A DNA stretch of 64,000 nucleotides. Origin: Polyodon spathula. Its lineage: Eukaryota; Chordata; Actinopteri; Acipenseriformes; Polyodontidae. Shown here piece after piece: positions 25,346 through 38,300 of the stretch (its first letter is position 1; every line of letters begins with the position of its first letter). Under the pieces are notes generated by a model. The model was not told the origin of the DNA and ran no database searches. It saw only the letters and a program-made list of their open reading frames with translations. The position numbers were made by a program, and so were the translations under genes. The stretch covers positions 21,381,447-21,445,446 of the forward strand of contig NC_054548.1 of the NCBI RefSeq assembly GCF_017654505.1, read 5' to 3'.

Positions 25346-25960
25346 TTCCCTAATGGTCCCCCCTCCCTTGAAAAAAATTTGTATTTTGATGCTCCTTACC
25401 GCACAATGTTTCACAGTATAGTGGAAGGGCTGTAGCGCCAGATACCACTGAGTTATCCTGGTGTTATTTTCCTTCATCGTGTGTAACAACCTTAAAGGAG
25501 CATGATCAGTGATAAGAGAGAAAGAACACCCAAATAAGTAATAGCGAATAGCGTGAGTAGCCCATTTGATGGCTAAAAACTCCTTCTCAATGATGGAGTA
25601 GTTAATCTCACTAGGAGCGATTTTCTTGCTCAAATAAATAATAGGGTGTTCTACCCCATCAACTTGCTGGGACAGGACTGCCCCCAGAACAATGTATGAG
25701 GCACCAGTCTACAGGATGAATCCTTTGCTGAAATCTGGTGAAATCAGAGTGCGGGCTTGACAGATTCACTTCTTAATCATAATAAATGCTTCCTGACACT
25801 GCCCTGTCAATTTAACTAATTTTGGAGCAACCTTTCGGGTGAGATCTACCAGGGGGTTGACTATGGTGGCATACTCAGGGATAAAACGGTGATAATAGCT
25901 GGCTAACCCCAATAGTGATCTATTGGGGTTAGCCAGCGCTAAGCCAGATCTACCACCGGC
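25300..25960 (-). pseudogene. Gypsy RNase H domain relic
   Basis: Continues the reverse transcriptase downstream. LLGLASYYHRFIPEYA is the RT thumb/connection motif, followed by FILDTGASYIVLGAVLSQ (the usual TDAS motif is altered to DTGAS), then SEINYSIIEKEFLAIKWA with the conserved Glu, and FSLITDHAPLRLL with the catalytic TDH Asp. A stop lies between the two halves near 25768. Confidence 0.8.
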
Positions 25961-25962
25961 GC

Positions 25963-26565
25963 CTAGACTTTGGAGGCGATTGGCTTTACCCGGCCATTAC
26001 CCATAATGTAGCCAACATATTGGGTCTCTTGTTTGCCAAATGCACACTTGCCCAGCTTGGCTGTTAGCCCTGCCTCCCTTAGGGACTGTAGGATGGCTGA
26101 AAGTCTAATAATATGCTCCTTCCAGGTGGAGAAAAAAATCACCACATCATCAATGTACGTGGCTGCATACTGATGATGGGGAGCCAAGACCTGATCCATC
26201 AGTCTCTGAAAGGTGGCAGGGGCTCCATGCAACCTGAAGGGCATGGTCCGAAAATGGAACTGGCCATCTGGGGTAGAGAAAGCAGTTTTCTCTCTCGAGC
26301 TCTGAATGAATGGAATCTGCCAGTATCCCTTCATCAGATCCAGGGTCGAGATTAGCCGCGCCTTACCCAGACGGTCGAGGAGTTCATCCACTCGGGGCAC
26401 TGGATACGCATCAAACTTGAAGATGACATTAACTTTTTGAAAGTCCACACAGAACCGAGTGGAGCCATCCTTCTTGCCCACCATCACAATCGGGCTGCTC
26501 CACTCGCTCCGGGAAGGTTCAATGACTCCAAGCTCGAGCATATCCTCCACCTACTTGTGAACGGG
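25963..26565 (-). pseudogene. Gypsy reverse transcriptase domain
   Basis: A nearly intact RT core. LELGVIEPSRSEWSSPIV, RFCVDFQKVN, LISTLDLMKGYWQIP, FRLHGAPATFQRLMDQVL and YAATYIDDVVIFF appear in the right order, so the YxDD catalytic pair is present. A stop codon (KxVEDM, near 26550) separates the core from the upstream TPPGVR/ITES segment. That upstream segment reads directly out of the end of integrase, which is what supports the unusual gene order. Confidence 0.92.
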
Positions 26566-26567
26566 CC

Positions 26568-26771
26568 CTATGCAACTCTCCGTGATCTGGTACAGTCTCT
26601 GCCAAATCCTGACACCTGGTGGAGTAATAATGGCATAATATGATAAATTTGGGTTTTATTTCGGTGATTGGGTTGTCTGATTTCATAATTTACTTTACCA
26701 ATTCCCCGTATCACCTCATATGGCCCCTGCCACTTAGCATACAACTTAGATTCCAATGTGGGAAGAAGCAA
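26568..26771 (-). pseudogene. Post-integrase GPY/F-like segment
   Basis: LLPTLESKLYAKWQGPYEVI followed by KVNYEIRQPN and QIYHI is the GPY/F module at the C-terminus of gypsy integrases. Here it is followed within about 60 codons by the reverse transcriptase N-terminus rather than by the 3' LTR. Confidence 0.85.
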
Positions 26772-27963
26772 CAGTACTTTATTACCTGGCCAAAAAGTCA
26801 GAATTCGTGGCTATTTGTTGTACTCTTGCTCCTGGCGAGGCTGAGCTAGTTTTAGATTTTCTTGTGCTGAACGACCAGCCAATTCCAGGCAGTCTCAACA
26901 TAATTACATACTTGACTGTTTTTGGAAGTTTTTGTTTGCTCCTTCCACCCTTCTTTCACAAGATCAAGGATACCTCCCATACAGCAGCTCAAAGGGAGAG
27001 AACCCGGTCAAGCTCTGAGGCACCTCTCTCACTGCAAACATCAAGTAGGGGAGGAGTTTAGCCCAATGTTTTTGCTCTTGGTTGACAAACCTCTTCATCA
27101 TGTTTTAAAGTCTGATTAAAATGTTCCACCAAACCGCCCGTCTGAGGGTGATAAACAGAGGTTCGAATGGACTTAATTTGCAACAATTTGTATAATTCTT
27201 TTAAACACTGTGACAAATTTTGTTCTGTGATCAGTGAGGATTTCTTTTGGAATCCCTACTCTCGCTATAATATGTACTAGCGCTCGAGCAATTGCTGCAG
27301 CACTAGTGGATCTCAATGGTACTGCCTCTGGATATCTGGTCGCGTAGTCCACCACTACTAAAATATGCATATATCCAAAGTCAGACTGGCTCAATGGACC
27401 CACTATATCTATAGCAATGCGTTCAAAGGGAACTGAGATCAGGGGCAGTGGGACCAGCGGGGCCGGGCGAACCCGCCCTGGCACTACTTGCTGGCATTCC
27501 GGACACTCCGCTTCATATTGCGTCACCTCACTAAAAACTCCCATCCAATAAAACCGAGCCAGTGTTCGTTCCCGAGTCTTATCGCTACCTAAATGGCCCA
27601 AACATTGGACATTGTGAGCCAACCGCATGATCTCACGTCGAACAGACTGTGGAATGAGCAATTGTGTTACAATCTGACTTGTGCTCGTGACTTGGGATAC
27701 AGTAAGTGCCCGACAATAATGTGGTGGTATCCTCTACTTCCTTCCCCTCGATAGACCAAACCTGCCCCCCAGATGTGTGCCAGCAAAGGGTCGTTCTTTT
27801 GCTCCAACGTTAGGTCCACATCTCGGTCCCAGAATTTCGGGATATTGAGCGGAGCTAAAGTAGCTTCATCACTGGGGGCCACAGTAACCCGCCCCTGCAG
27901 GTCACATTGAGTCCCGATCCCCTTTCCATTACATTTGATTTGAAAACCTTGTTTTATTAACAT
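26772..27963 (-). pseudogene. Gypsy integrase relic
   Basis: An upstream spacer (WDRDVDLTLEQKNDPLLAHI) leads into the HHCC zinc-binding domain (AHNVQCLGHLGSDKT ... CPECQQ). The catalytic core follows with the first Asp in IAIDIVGPL, the second in KEILTDHRTKF and the Glu in HPQTGGLVEHFN. All three DDE residues can be seen, although a frameshift near 27190 separates the Glu from the rest. The stretch 26772-27100 is heavily broken by stops. Confidence 0.88.
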
Positions 27964-28140
27964 TCCTTCCCATTTTTCAACCCTTCACTCTCTTTTTGTT
28001 TTTCTTGGGCGAAATTGGGAATAGAACAAATCAGTGTGCAGCGGAAAAATATCCCCAATAGTTTCCCCTGCTGCTCCCAAGGTCTTACTGGAGATTGGCT
28101 TTACCGTTTTATTAATCATAGTATCAAAATGTGGCCAGTC

Positions 28141-28470
28141 TCAACTCAAAATAACTGGATATGGCAACTTTTCAGGCATAGCCACGATTACGTGGTGGGT
28201 ATGACATCCAATAATCAAATCTAATCTAGTGAGGGGGTAGTCCTTGTTATCCCCATGGATACAGGAAATGACCACAACCCCACGTGACCACCAAGGTACC
28301 CCTGCCAATAGAGCTTTTCTAATTAAAGTTTGCCCACATCCTAAGTCCACTAATGTGTGGATACTTGCATCACCAACCCATACATTAACAATACAAGGCC
28401 CCTCCCGTTCATTACCCCTGGACTTATCTGGTGCTGTCAGGACATAATGGGAGGTCACACCACATTCCAT
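28141..28470 (-). pseudogene. Gypsy aspartic protease relic
   Basis: VWVGDASIHTLVDLGCGQTL corresponds to the retropepsin active-site region, where the usual D-S/T-G is changed to DLG. A downstream LIIGCHTHHVIVAMPEKLPY and PVILSRDW match the flap/end of gypsy proteases. The changed active site fits decay. Confidence 0.75.
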
Positions 28471-29316
28471 AGCCGCCGGGCAATTCCTGGTGAGATGGCC
28501 GACCTCCTGGCACCGGTAACAAGTGGGGCGAAAGGGCGCCTACGGAGCCTGCGTGTCCCACTGCCGGTTCGACAGCGGGGAGTGGTGCTCAGCTCTTACC
28601 CCGCTGGGGGTTGCCCTCGATCTCCATTGTGTTGCAGTGCTGATCCGTGGGTTGTGGGGGTGAGGCGTGGTGGTGGTCCTGCCAGTCGGGCTTGTTGGAG
28701 GCAGGGACAGATGTAGGGTGGGCAGGGCATCCTCGAACCCTTCAGCCAATCTGACTGCTGCGTTCAGCGTGGTGGGACGGTGGCGGCTGACCCAGTTCTA
28801 GGTGTCTGGCCCCAGCACCTTTATGAACTGCTCAATTGCTATGAGCTTTGTAATCTTTTCAGCATTGTTGGTGCAGGGGCAGAGCCACCAGGTCACATGG
28901 TCCGCAAGTTGTTGCACCACCATGCAAGGTCGCAGTCCTGGGGGTCATTGGTATTCAAAGAACCGGCGACGGTGTGTCTCTTCCATGATATCTAGTTGCT
29001 TGAGAATGGCCTGCTTCTCCTGATCATAGTCCAGGGAGTCTTCATTAGTCAGAGCTTGGTAGGCTGCCTGGTCTTCCCCGATCAAATTGGGTCCCAGATG
29101 GGTAGCTCACCACTCCCGAGGCCACTGTGCTGCAGTTGCCTGCCTCTTGAAGGTTACCAGATAGGCCTCGGGATCATCCTACAGTAACATCTTCATCACC
29201 CTTACCTTCGGAAAGGGCACTGTTGGTTCAGTCGCCAGTTCCCTCCCCCGGTTTGCCTCCAGGAACATGGTGTCCATCCTTTCCATCATGGTCGCCACTC
29301 CGGTTTTACGTCTCAT
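28471..29316 (-). pseudogene. Gypsy gag relic with CCHC zinc knuckle
   Basis: The frame begins near ATG 29316. MERMDTMFLEANRG and EDQAAYQALTNEDSLDYDQE lead to a Pro-rich region and a CCHC knuckle, CYRCQEVGHLTRNC (about 28487-28530). The layout of a capsid-like region followed by one knuckle is typical of gypsy gag. Several in-frame stops are present. Confidence 0.75.
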
Positions 29317-31365
<2,049 letters not shown>

Positions 31366-31379
31366 TCGCCACCTAGTGG
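31366..31379 (-). promoter_or_regulatory. CTCF-like motif
   Basis: On the minus strand CCACTAGGTGGCGA matches the CTCF core consensus at 13 of 14 positions. It lies about 0.9 kb upstream of the GPR89 start codon. The same core is also found in some dispersed repeats, so occupancy is unproven. Confidence 0.35.
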
Positions 31380-32099
31380 TTACATATATGTGTAGCTTTC
31401 ATATAGCCCCAGAGATATATGTTGTTCCATGTATTGATTTTTTTTTTTTTTTTTAATTCTAAAGCAAACAATGTTTAAACAAAGCAAAATGAGAGGAATT
31501 TGATTGATCACTTAACGTTTCAGCAATTATACTGGTTAAAGTATTTAATCTTCAAACAGACGTCTGATACTACACTAGGTTAAAGAAAGTCCAGTCTGCT
31601 CGACTTTCTTAGTTTAAATGTAAGTTTAAAGACAGTTTAGCAAGAAACAAAAATGGATTTCATTTAATGCTGAAGAATGTAATAGCTCTTCAAATGTTTT
31701 TTTAGGAACCGTGTCTTTAATTAAGCACATCTTCTAAAAGAAAAAAAAAAGTATTTAAAAATATGTTTTTATTATTATTATCTGCTTCACCCAATTAATG
31801 TTACGATCGTCATGCATCTGAGTTAATATGCCGATCCCAGGGAGGTCTATTTTTACCAAGGGCGAAGTGTGACTGACGTAGATTTTATTATTTATTTGTT
31901 TATTTTTCCCACAGTGCTTATTAACGAATTCAGTAAACTGTGAAGTCAAGTGCTTAACTTGATTGTGAATTATATTGCAAATGAAAAATCTGTTGCCTGC
32001 CTACACTATTTTCTTAAATTCAGCTAGGTGGCAGGACAGAGAGACAATAACTTTAAGGCAAATCTGTTAACAGGAATCTACAACGTCTATGGTTTTTAC

Positions 32100-32304
32100 A
32101 TCACTCTGCGACGCACCTTGCACATCCGGGTTAGGAATGACGCATTGGTTGTGTACCCTGAGCTGTAATTCTTTGCAAAGTGGGAAGGGAGAATTGAATT
32201 GTTTAATTGAATGTGTTTTTATTCAATAACAAAAATAACAACAGAAGCGTAGTTGCTGTAGATACAAAAACAACCCTTCCACCACTCGTCGTGCACACAT
32301 CGAG
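32100..32304 (+). promoter_or_regulatory. GPR89 promoter / 5' untranslated region
   Basis: The 200 bp before the GPR89 ATG contain TGACGCATTGG (32138-32148) with an inverted CCAAT box, and CATCCGGG near 32123. This is typical of TATA-less housekeeping promoters. The transcription start is not determined. Confidence 0.4.
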
Positions 32305-35300
32305 ATGTCATTTCTTGTTGACTCCGTAATTATGTTCACCTCCCAGGTAATACATGATAAACAACGGTACAGGGTAACACAGCAAAAAATAAAACAACAA
32401 ACGTGCTAATCAATTAACACTTATCATCTATGCAGTATATGCTTTGAACTGACAATTATTGGAAATATGTGATAAAAAAAAAAAAAGGTATGACATGCGT
32501 CATCGTATTATTTGCAAATATCCATTTGTGTTACAGATGATATTAAATGCACATGTGGAAAATACCACCTTGTAAAATGCCATAAATATGAAAAGAAACA
32601 CAGTTCTCTGCCAAGTCGTTGTGTAAAATACAATAGCCGGAGAAATGCTGATTGGAATTGCATTGAATTACCCAGGATTCGGTTTACCCGTAAATGTGCA
32701 TGTGTACTACAGGTAGTGATTGAAAACAAAAAGTTTTCTGAAAATTATAAAAATAAAATAAAATACACTGACAGTCTCAAACCAGGCAGGTCTCTGAGAC
32801 CTTTGTTAGTTTGCTAGTTACTTGAAAACTTTTGTCCTGTTAAGATTATCAGGGGGGGAATGTCTTGTCTTTCACAGGTGCTGTTTTTTGGTTTTGGGTG
32901 GCTGTTCTTTATGCGGCGGTTATTCAAAGATTATGAGGTAAAACTGCAGAAAATGCTCCAAATTAAAATGATTTCAAACTGCTCTTCCTCACACAGTAGT
33001 TTACATGGCAGATATTTAAAGGCTTGTTAATCACACCAGATCATGAGATCTAGGCTTATTTGTAATGTTGACAACCTTTCACAAACACAAACAAAATGTT
33101 GCTTTGCTTACTAGAAAGACACTTTATTCACGTATTCATTAAAAAAAAAAAAGAGATGCATGTAATGATTATAAGTAAGATATTTGATTTCCATAGAACT
33201 ATTTCCATAAAATGAACATTGGGATTTTTTACAATAAATATTATTGACATACATCTGCTTGGTATTACAGTAGCTGTTCTACGTGCATTAAGGTTATCAT
33301 TTCTTTCCCACAGGTTCGACAGTATGTTGTGCAAGTTGTCTTCTCTGTGACCTTTGCATTCTCCTGTACCATGTTTGAACTTATTATATTTGAGATACTG
33401 GGAGTTTTAAGCAGCAGGTGAGTAACTGCATTGCTGTGTTGGATGTGTTATGTTACATAATGATTGAGCCCCTCACACATATGTCCAAACTGACTTAAAA
33501 TTATCTATGTGTTTACTTACTTATTCGTGGTATATGTTTTTCAAAGCTGTTACTCCAGTCTTCACCTGTTAATTTTACAAAACTAGAACCAAACCGCAAA
33601 GTTATATTTGTCAAGTTCTCTAAAACACAAAAAGTTGTATTTTTGATTTTGTAACATCAACAAATAAAGAATGGAGGAAACACTTTGAAAATATGGCCCA
33701 TACTGTCCAATGAGGCCTACCTGCCGCTGTTCCCCAACCAGGGCCTGACACTCTTTATGAGGTGGCTGTGGGTCTCTGTGCTTATTCAATTCCCTCACCT
33801 AACATGATGTAAACTGTTAGCTGCCTCCATCACTACAGTAGGTTATTGTCTCCCACTGAGCAGGTATATCTAATGGCAGCCTGCATGCTCTGAGACCTTT
33901 CACATAAATATCAGATATGACCTTACCTTACATGCATGTGATTATTAATATGTTATTATTTTTAGTTCTAGGTATTTCCACTGGAAAGTGAACCTGTATG
34001 TCATTCTGCTTGTCCTCATCTTTGTAGTGCCTTTCTACATTGGATACTTTGTGGTCAGCAACATCCGATTGCGTGAGTTTTATGTTAATTTCAGGCGTAA
34101 TGACAGTTATTACATTTGAAAGATCTTTGAACGTTTCTTACCAGTTAATAAACACCCTCTTGAGCTATTTTCATTTACTGTTACGAAACACAACATTGCA
34201 TGCCACACGCTTTCTTAATCTGTAATTTTATGCTAATATTCAGTTCATTCATCCCCCTTTTCCATTACAGTACAAGAAAGCGATACAGATTTTTGAAAGC
34301 CAACCAATAGTGAGAAGAAACTTGGTGGCTTTTTACACAATTGCTTTTAAAGTAGTAGGCACACATCCTGCAAGTTCTTGCAGTAATTACTTTCATTTCT
34401 TCTTATCTTACTGAGTTCAGTACAGAGACAAAAGCTGCTGTTTGCTTGTGTGGTCTGGTTTACCTTCATGTATTTCTTCTGGAAGCTTGGAGATCCATTT
34501 CCCATTCTTAGTCCAAAGCACGGTGAGTAACATTGTTGAAAATGTGATACTTTTGGACAGAGATATTGGATCTGCTGTCTACAGAATATTCTTCATGGAG
34601 GCAAAAATGTTTTTACATACCATGTGACATAAAGTATGTGGATCTGACCAAGTCACATAACCTCAGAAGGGAACCGGGTCTTTAAAGGTATAAATATAGC
34701 ATGTGTGCTTTTTTAATGTCTCTTAGGAATCCTGTCTATTGAACAGCTGATCAGCCGTGTTGGAGTTATCGGGGTGACACTAATGGCTCTGCTCTCTGGT
34801 TTTGGTGCAGTGAATTGCCCTTATACCTATATGTCGTATTTTTTAAGGTATGTCGCTGCTCACCTTTGCAAAACGATATGGGTCATCCTTAGAAATGTTC
34901 CTGGTTTATTCATTTCTGGTTTCACCCAGTACTTTTAATGTATGACAACAGACAGTGGAAATTATTTGTGAATTATTATTTGTATTTATTTTCATAAATA
35001 CACGCAAGCATATTTCAGTTGTCTTCGTCAGTTGCAAAACCGTGCTATTTTGAGTGTGCGTTTATTAATAATAATACAAATAAAAGTTAAAACTGTTTGG
35101 GGGAAAACAAGATTGATGAATGTGTTGAACTTTTCAAGGTGATTTCAATAGAATGAGATTGCGAAATGTTTCCAAAAGAAGAAAAAATACATTGTGTAGT
35201 GTTACTGGAAATAATTGTGAAAACCCAGGTGCTTGTCACCATTTATAAGCATCATCTGAATAAATATTCTTCAGTTTTACTTAACTGAAATGTTCCAATC

Positions 35301-38300
35301 CCCAAAAATGTAATGTAGATACATATTTAATTGTATGCCAGTAATCAAGAGCTCCAGTTTAGAACCTGACTTTTTCCTCAACTTTTTTTGTATGGTATTA
35401 TATTCTCCTAAATTGAATATTTAACACTGATTAAAATTTAAAAGACATTCAGCTGCATTGCAAACTCTTCTAGGAACGTAACAGACAGTGACATACTTGC
35501 GCTGGAGAGGAGGCTGCTTCAGACAATGGACATGATTGTCAGCAAAAAGAAGAGGTAAGAGAACCCAGAGGAATATGTGTCTGCTTTTAACTGGAGGGAT
35601 ATGAGTGCTTTGTCTGCTTAAATTTAAACTAGACAGGTAGGTACGTACTGGTCTCTTGTCCAGCTTTTCTTCATTGTAGGCTCAGAGAACACGATAGAGA
35701 AATAGATATGATGGAAAGCTGACACCTCTTGTTGCACTGGACTGCTGTTGTTCTACTGTGATATACTTTTACATCTATAGGATGGTTGGACCTTCTTTAG
35801 TACAGGTTTTTTATTATCAGAGTAGAGCATGTGTAAATTATTTTTGTTGTAACGATACATAGCCCAAAGTAGGAAAGCTTCACTATTACTTTCAAACTGG
35901 AATTTGGTAAGGACAAATCAAGGCTTTACTGATCAATATGAAAATGACCATGCAGTCTTCGTTTTTTTTTTTTTTTTTTTTTTTTTGTTTGTTTGTCTGT
36001 TGCAACAGGAGGTGGTTTGTAATTCATGACCTTTTTTTAAAACTATGAATCTGTGGTTTGTATGTTTGGTGCTTAAGTTTTGGATATTTTACAATGCACA
36101 GCAGTGTTTGATTCATAGCCTTTTTAAAAAAAGGTAAGTCAATTCAAACACTGAAATCTTATGAAATTATAAGACTAAAACAATACTATTGATGAGTTAG
36201 ATTAAATATGGTTTTGTTCACAAAAACACCAATAACCTTTTTTTTATTTGTCCTATTTCTGCTGACACAAATGAACTGTGAGGGCCCAGCATTCTTGCAG
36301 GGCTGTATAGGAGCCAAACTGTGAAACTTTGGCTTTACACGATGTCTGAATGTGGCCCTGTGGCTGAGAAAACAAGGTTTTCAGTGCTGAGTGCTCTGTG
36401 CTATTGTGTAAAACTGTTGTAAAGAAATGTAAGAGTACAGTGGTTAACAAATAAAAACTAAAGGACATGATTATGTGGTGTAGCATATGTCGGTGGTGTA
36501 AGTGGCAGTGAGTTTGCCCTATTTTCTAACTTGCAGTTGAAATGGAAAACCCCACCATATAAAAAAGGAACCATCATTTTTTTAAAAAAAAAACTATGTA
36601 GCCTGACAATCTAGTTTAGAAATGTATATAATTTTTTAGGTCCTAATATTCAATACCATTGGTACCTGGGTATAAAATCAGAAGCCATTTCCCTTTTTTT
36701 CAATGGAGTGATCTTTAAAAAAAATATTCACAGCAAGCATGGTATTATTACAATTACTTAACATAAAAATAATAAAGCATAACCCTACATGCTGTAAATA
36801 ACCATAGGGTTCACAAATATTTTATTGAGAATTGCTTTTCAGCTTGCTGTACAATTGTAATTGTCTAAGTAATACCCAGTACACAGAGAAAAAAGAGAGG
36901 TGACAAGGTAACATCATAACAAATACAGTACATGCACATTATCATAAAGACAGGAGGATCTAGACATTTCTGTATCAATTATCAAAGTAAATAAATAACT
37001 TGTAGCTACTTTGTGCTTTTTTTCCCATAAAGGCTATCATTTATTTATAATTTATGTTGTTCACAGTTTTTGTCAAACTGTTGTCTGGTGCCCTACCAAC
37101 CCAGCCCTGCTGAGTATCGCCCCGGCCTTTTTCTGCAGTTGTTGTCTACATGTAACACCGAATGTGTCTTCACCTAGGATCGCAATGACAAGAAGAATGA
37201 TGTACCAGCGTGGTGACGACCAAAACAAGCAGACAGGTTTCTGGGGGATGATAAAGAGCGTCACGTCTTCACCCCCTGGCAGTGAGAGTATCCTTTGTAT
37301 TTATAATTTTATTTATTTACAAACATTGATGAAATCTGCTAAGGACATTTTTAAGCATGCTACTGATACTGAACAGAAAGTAAAATTTGTACTGACATAC
37401 TTTTTTTCAGTGTTTTTGTCATTCAGGTTTCATGTTTGCACAAATAGGATGTCACAAAGTAGCCACACAATAGAGAAAATAATAGTTGCTGAGATAAAAG
37501 CTTTAACCAGTAGATTAGTTTCCGGTTGCAGAGCTGATTTCTTTTTTTTTTTAGCACACATGGTGTGTTCGGGGGAGCGTACAGAGCAGAATGTGATAGT
37601 ATGATCTCAACCACAGCTGTGAATGTACAGAACTATGCTGGAACCAAGTACTTTTATTATCATATACCACACAGTGGCATAAGTAGGCTTATGTTGCTAT
37701 TGGTTCTAGCCTTCCCTCTCCCAGTATCCTTCCTGCAGAATATCTATTAGACCCAGCAGTAAAAATGTGTTTCCCTGGTAGCTTTCAAACCAGGGTGTCT
37801 GTCCTGCACCCTCCTAACTAATAGCCACCTTTCCCTATAAGAATCATTGAAGACTTCTGTCATCCCATCCAAATGTATTTCTTTCCTTGACTTCATACCC
37901 AGACCTCTCACTTATTCAGCAGGAGGTGGATGCTCTGGAGGAGCTGAGTCGACAGCTTTTCTTAGAAACAGTGGACCTCCATGCGACCAAGGTACAGTAC
38001 AGTACTCAACAGCACTTACAGCAGAGATGTGACCCGCAACAGTAATTAGCTTCGGTACTGATGCAGTGTGGAGGTTCTCCAAGGTGATTACAGGTGCATG
38101 TCAAGTTTGTATTTAGAGATCACTTTTATTAAAACCGTAATTTAGTGTAATGAAGTGAAATGAAAGTTCAGTTAACACAGCGTTTGCCTAGTTTGGCAGG
38201 CTTTCAGATTCAGCTGCATTTATATGTACAGTGGTTTGAAAGCACATCCTGTGTCTCTCTGGTACTATGTAATGTATGTAGTGAGTCATATTAATAAAAT

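Larger units (their letters stand above)
24590..29316 (-). mobile_element. Decayed Ty3/gypsy element with INT before RT (Gmr1-like)
   Basis: Read on the minus strand the order is gag with a CCHC knuckle (29316 to about 28480), protease (28470-28141), integrase (about 27963-26772), the post-integrase GPY/F-type segment (26771-26568), reverse transcriptase (26565-25963), RNase H (to about 25370), then a purine tract and LTR-like DNA. Ordinary Ty3/gypsy elements have integrase last. An integrase-first order is known for the Gmr1-like clade of deuterostome Ty3/gypsy elements. The protein motifs are gypsy-type, not copia-type. There are many stops and frameshifts. I find no 5' LTR between 29317 and 29900, so the copy is 5'-truncated or has lost that LTR. 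It cannot be functional as read. Confidence 0.85.

Noticed and set aside
24590..29316. Ty1/copia element, because integrase precedes reverse transcriptase
   Set aside because: RT, RNase H, integrase zinc domain and GPY/F motifs are all Ty3/gypsy-type, so a Gmr1-like gypsy element fits better.
37011..37604. A 197-codon frame overlapping GPR89 exon 8
   Set aside because: It runs through exon 8 (37178-37287) in the coding frame but extends into introns on both sides; only the exon is real.
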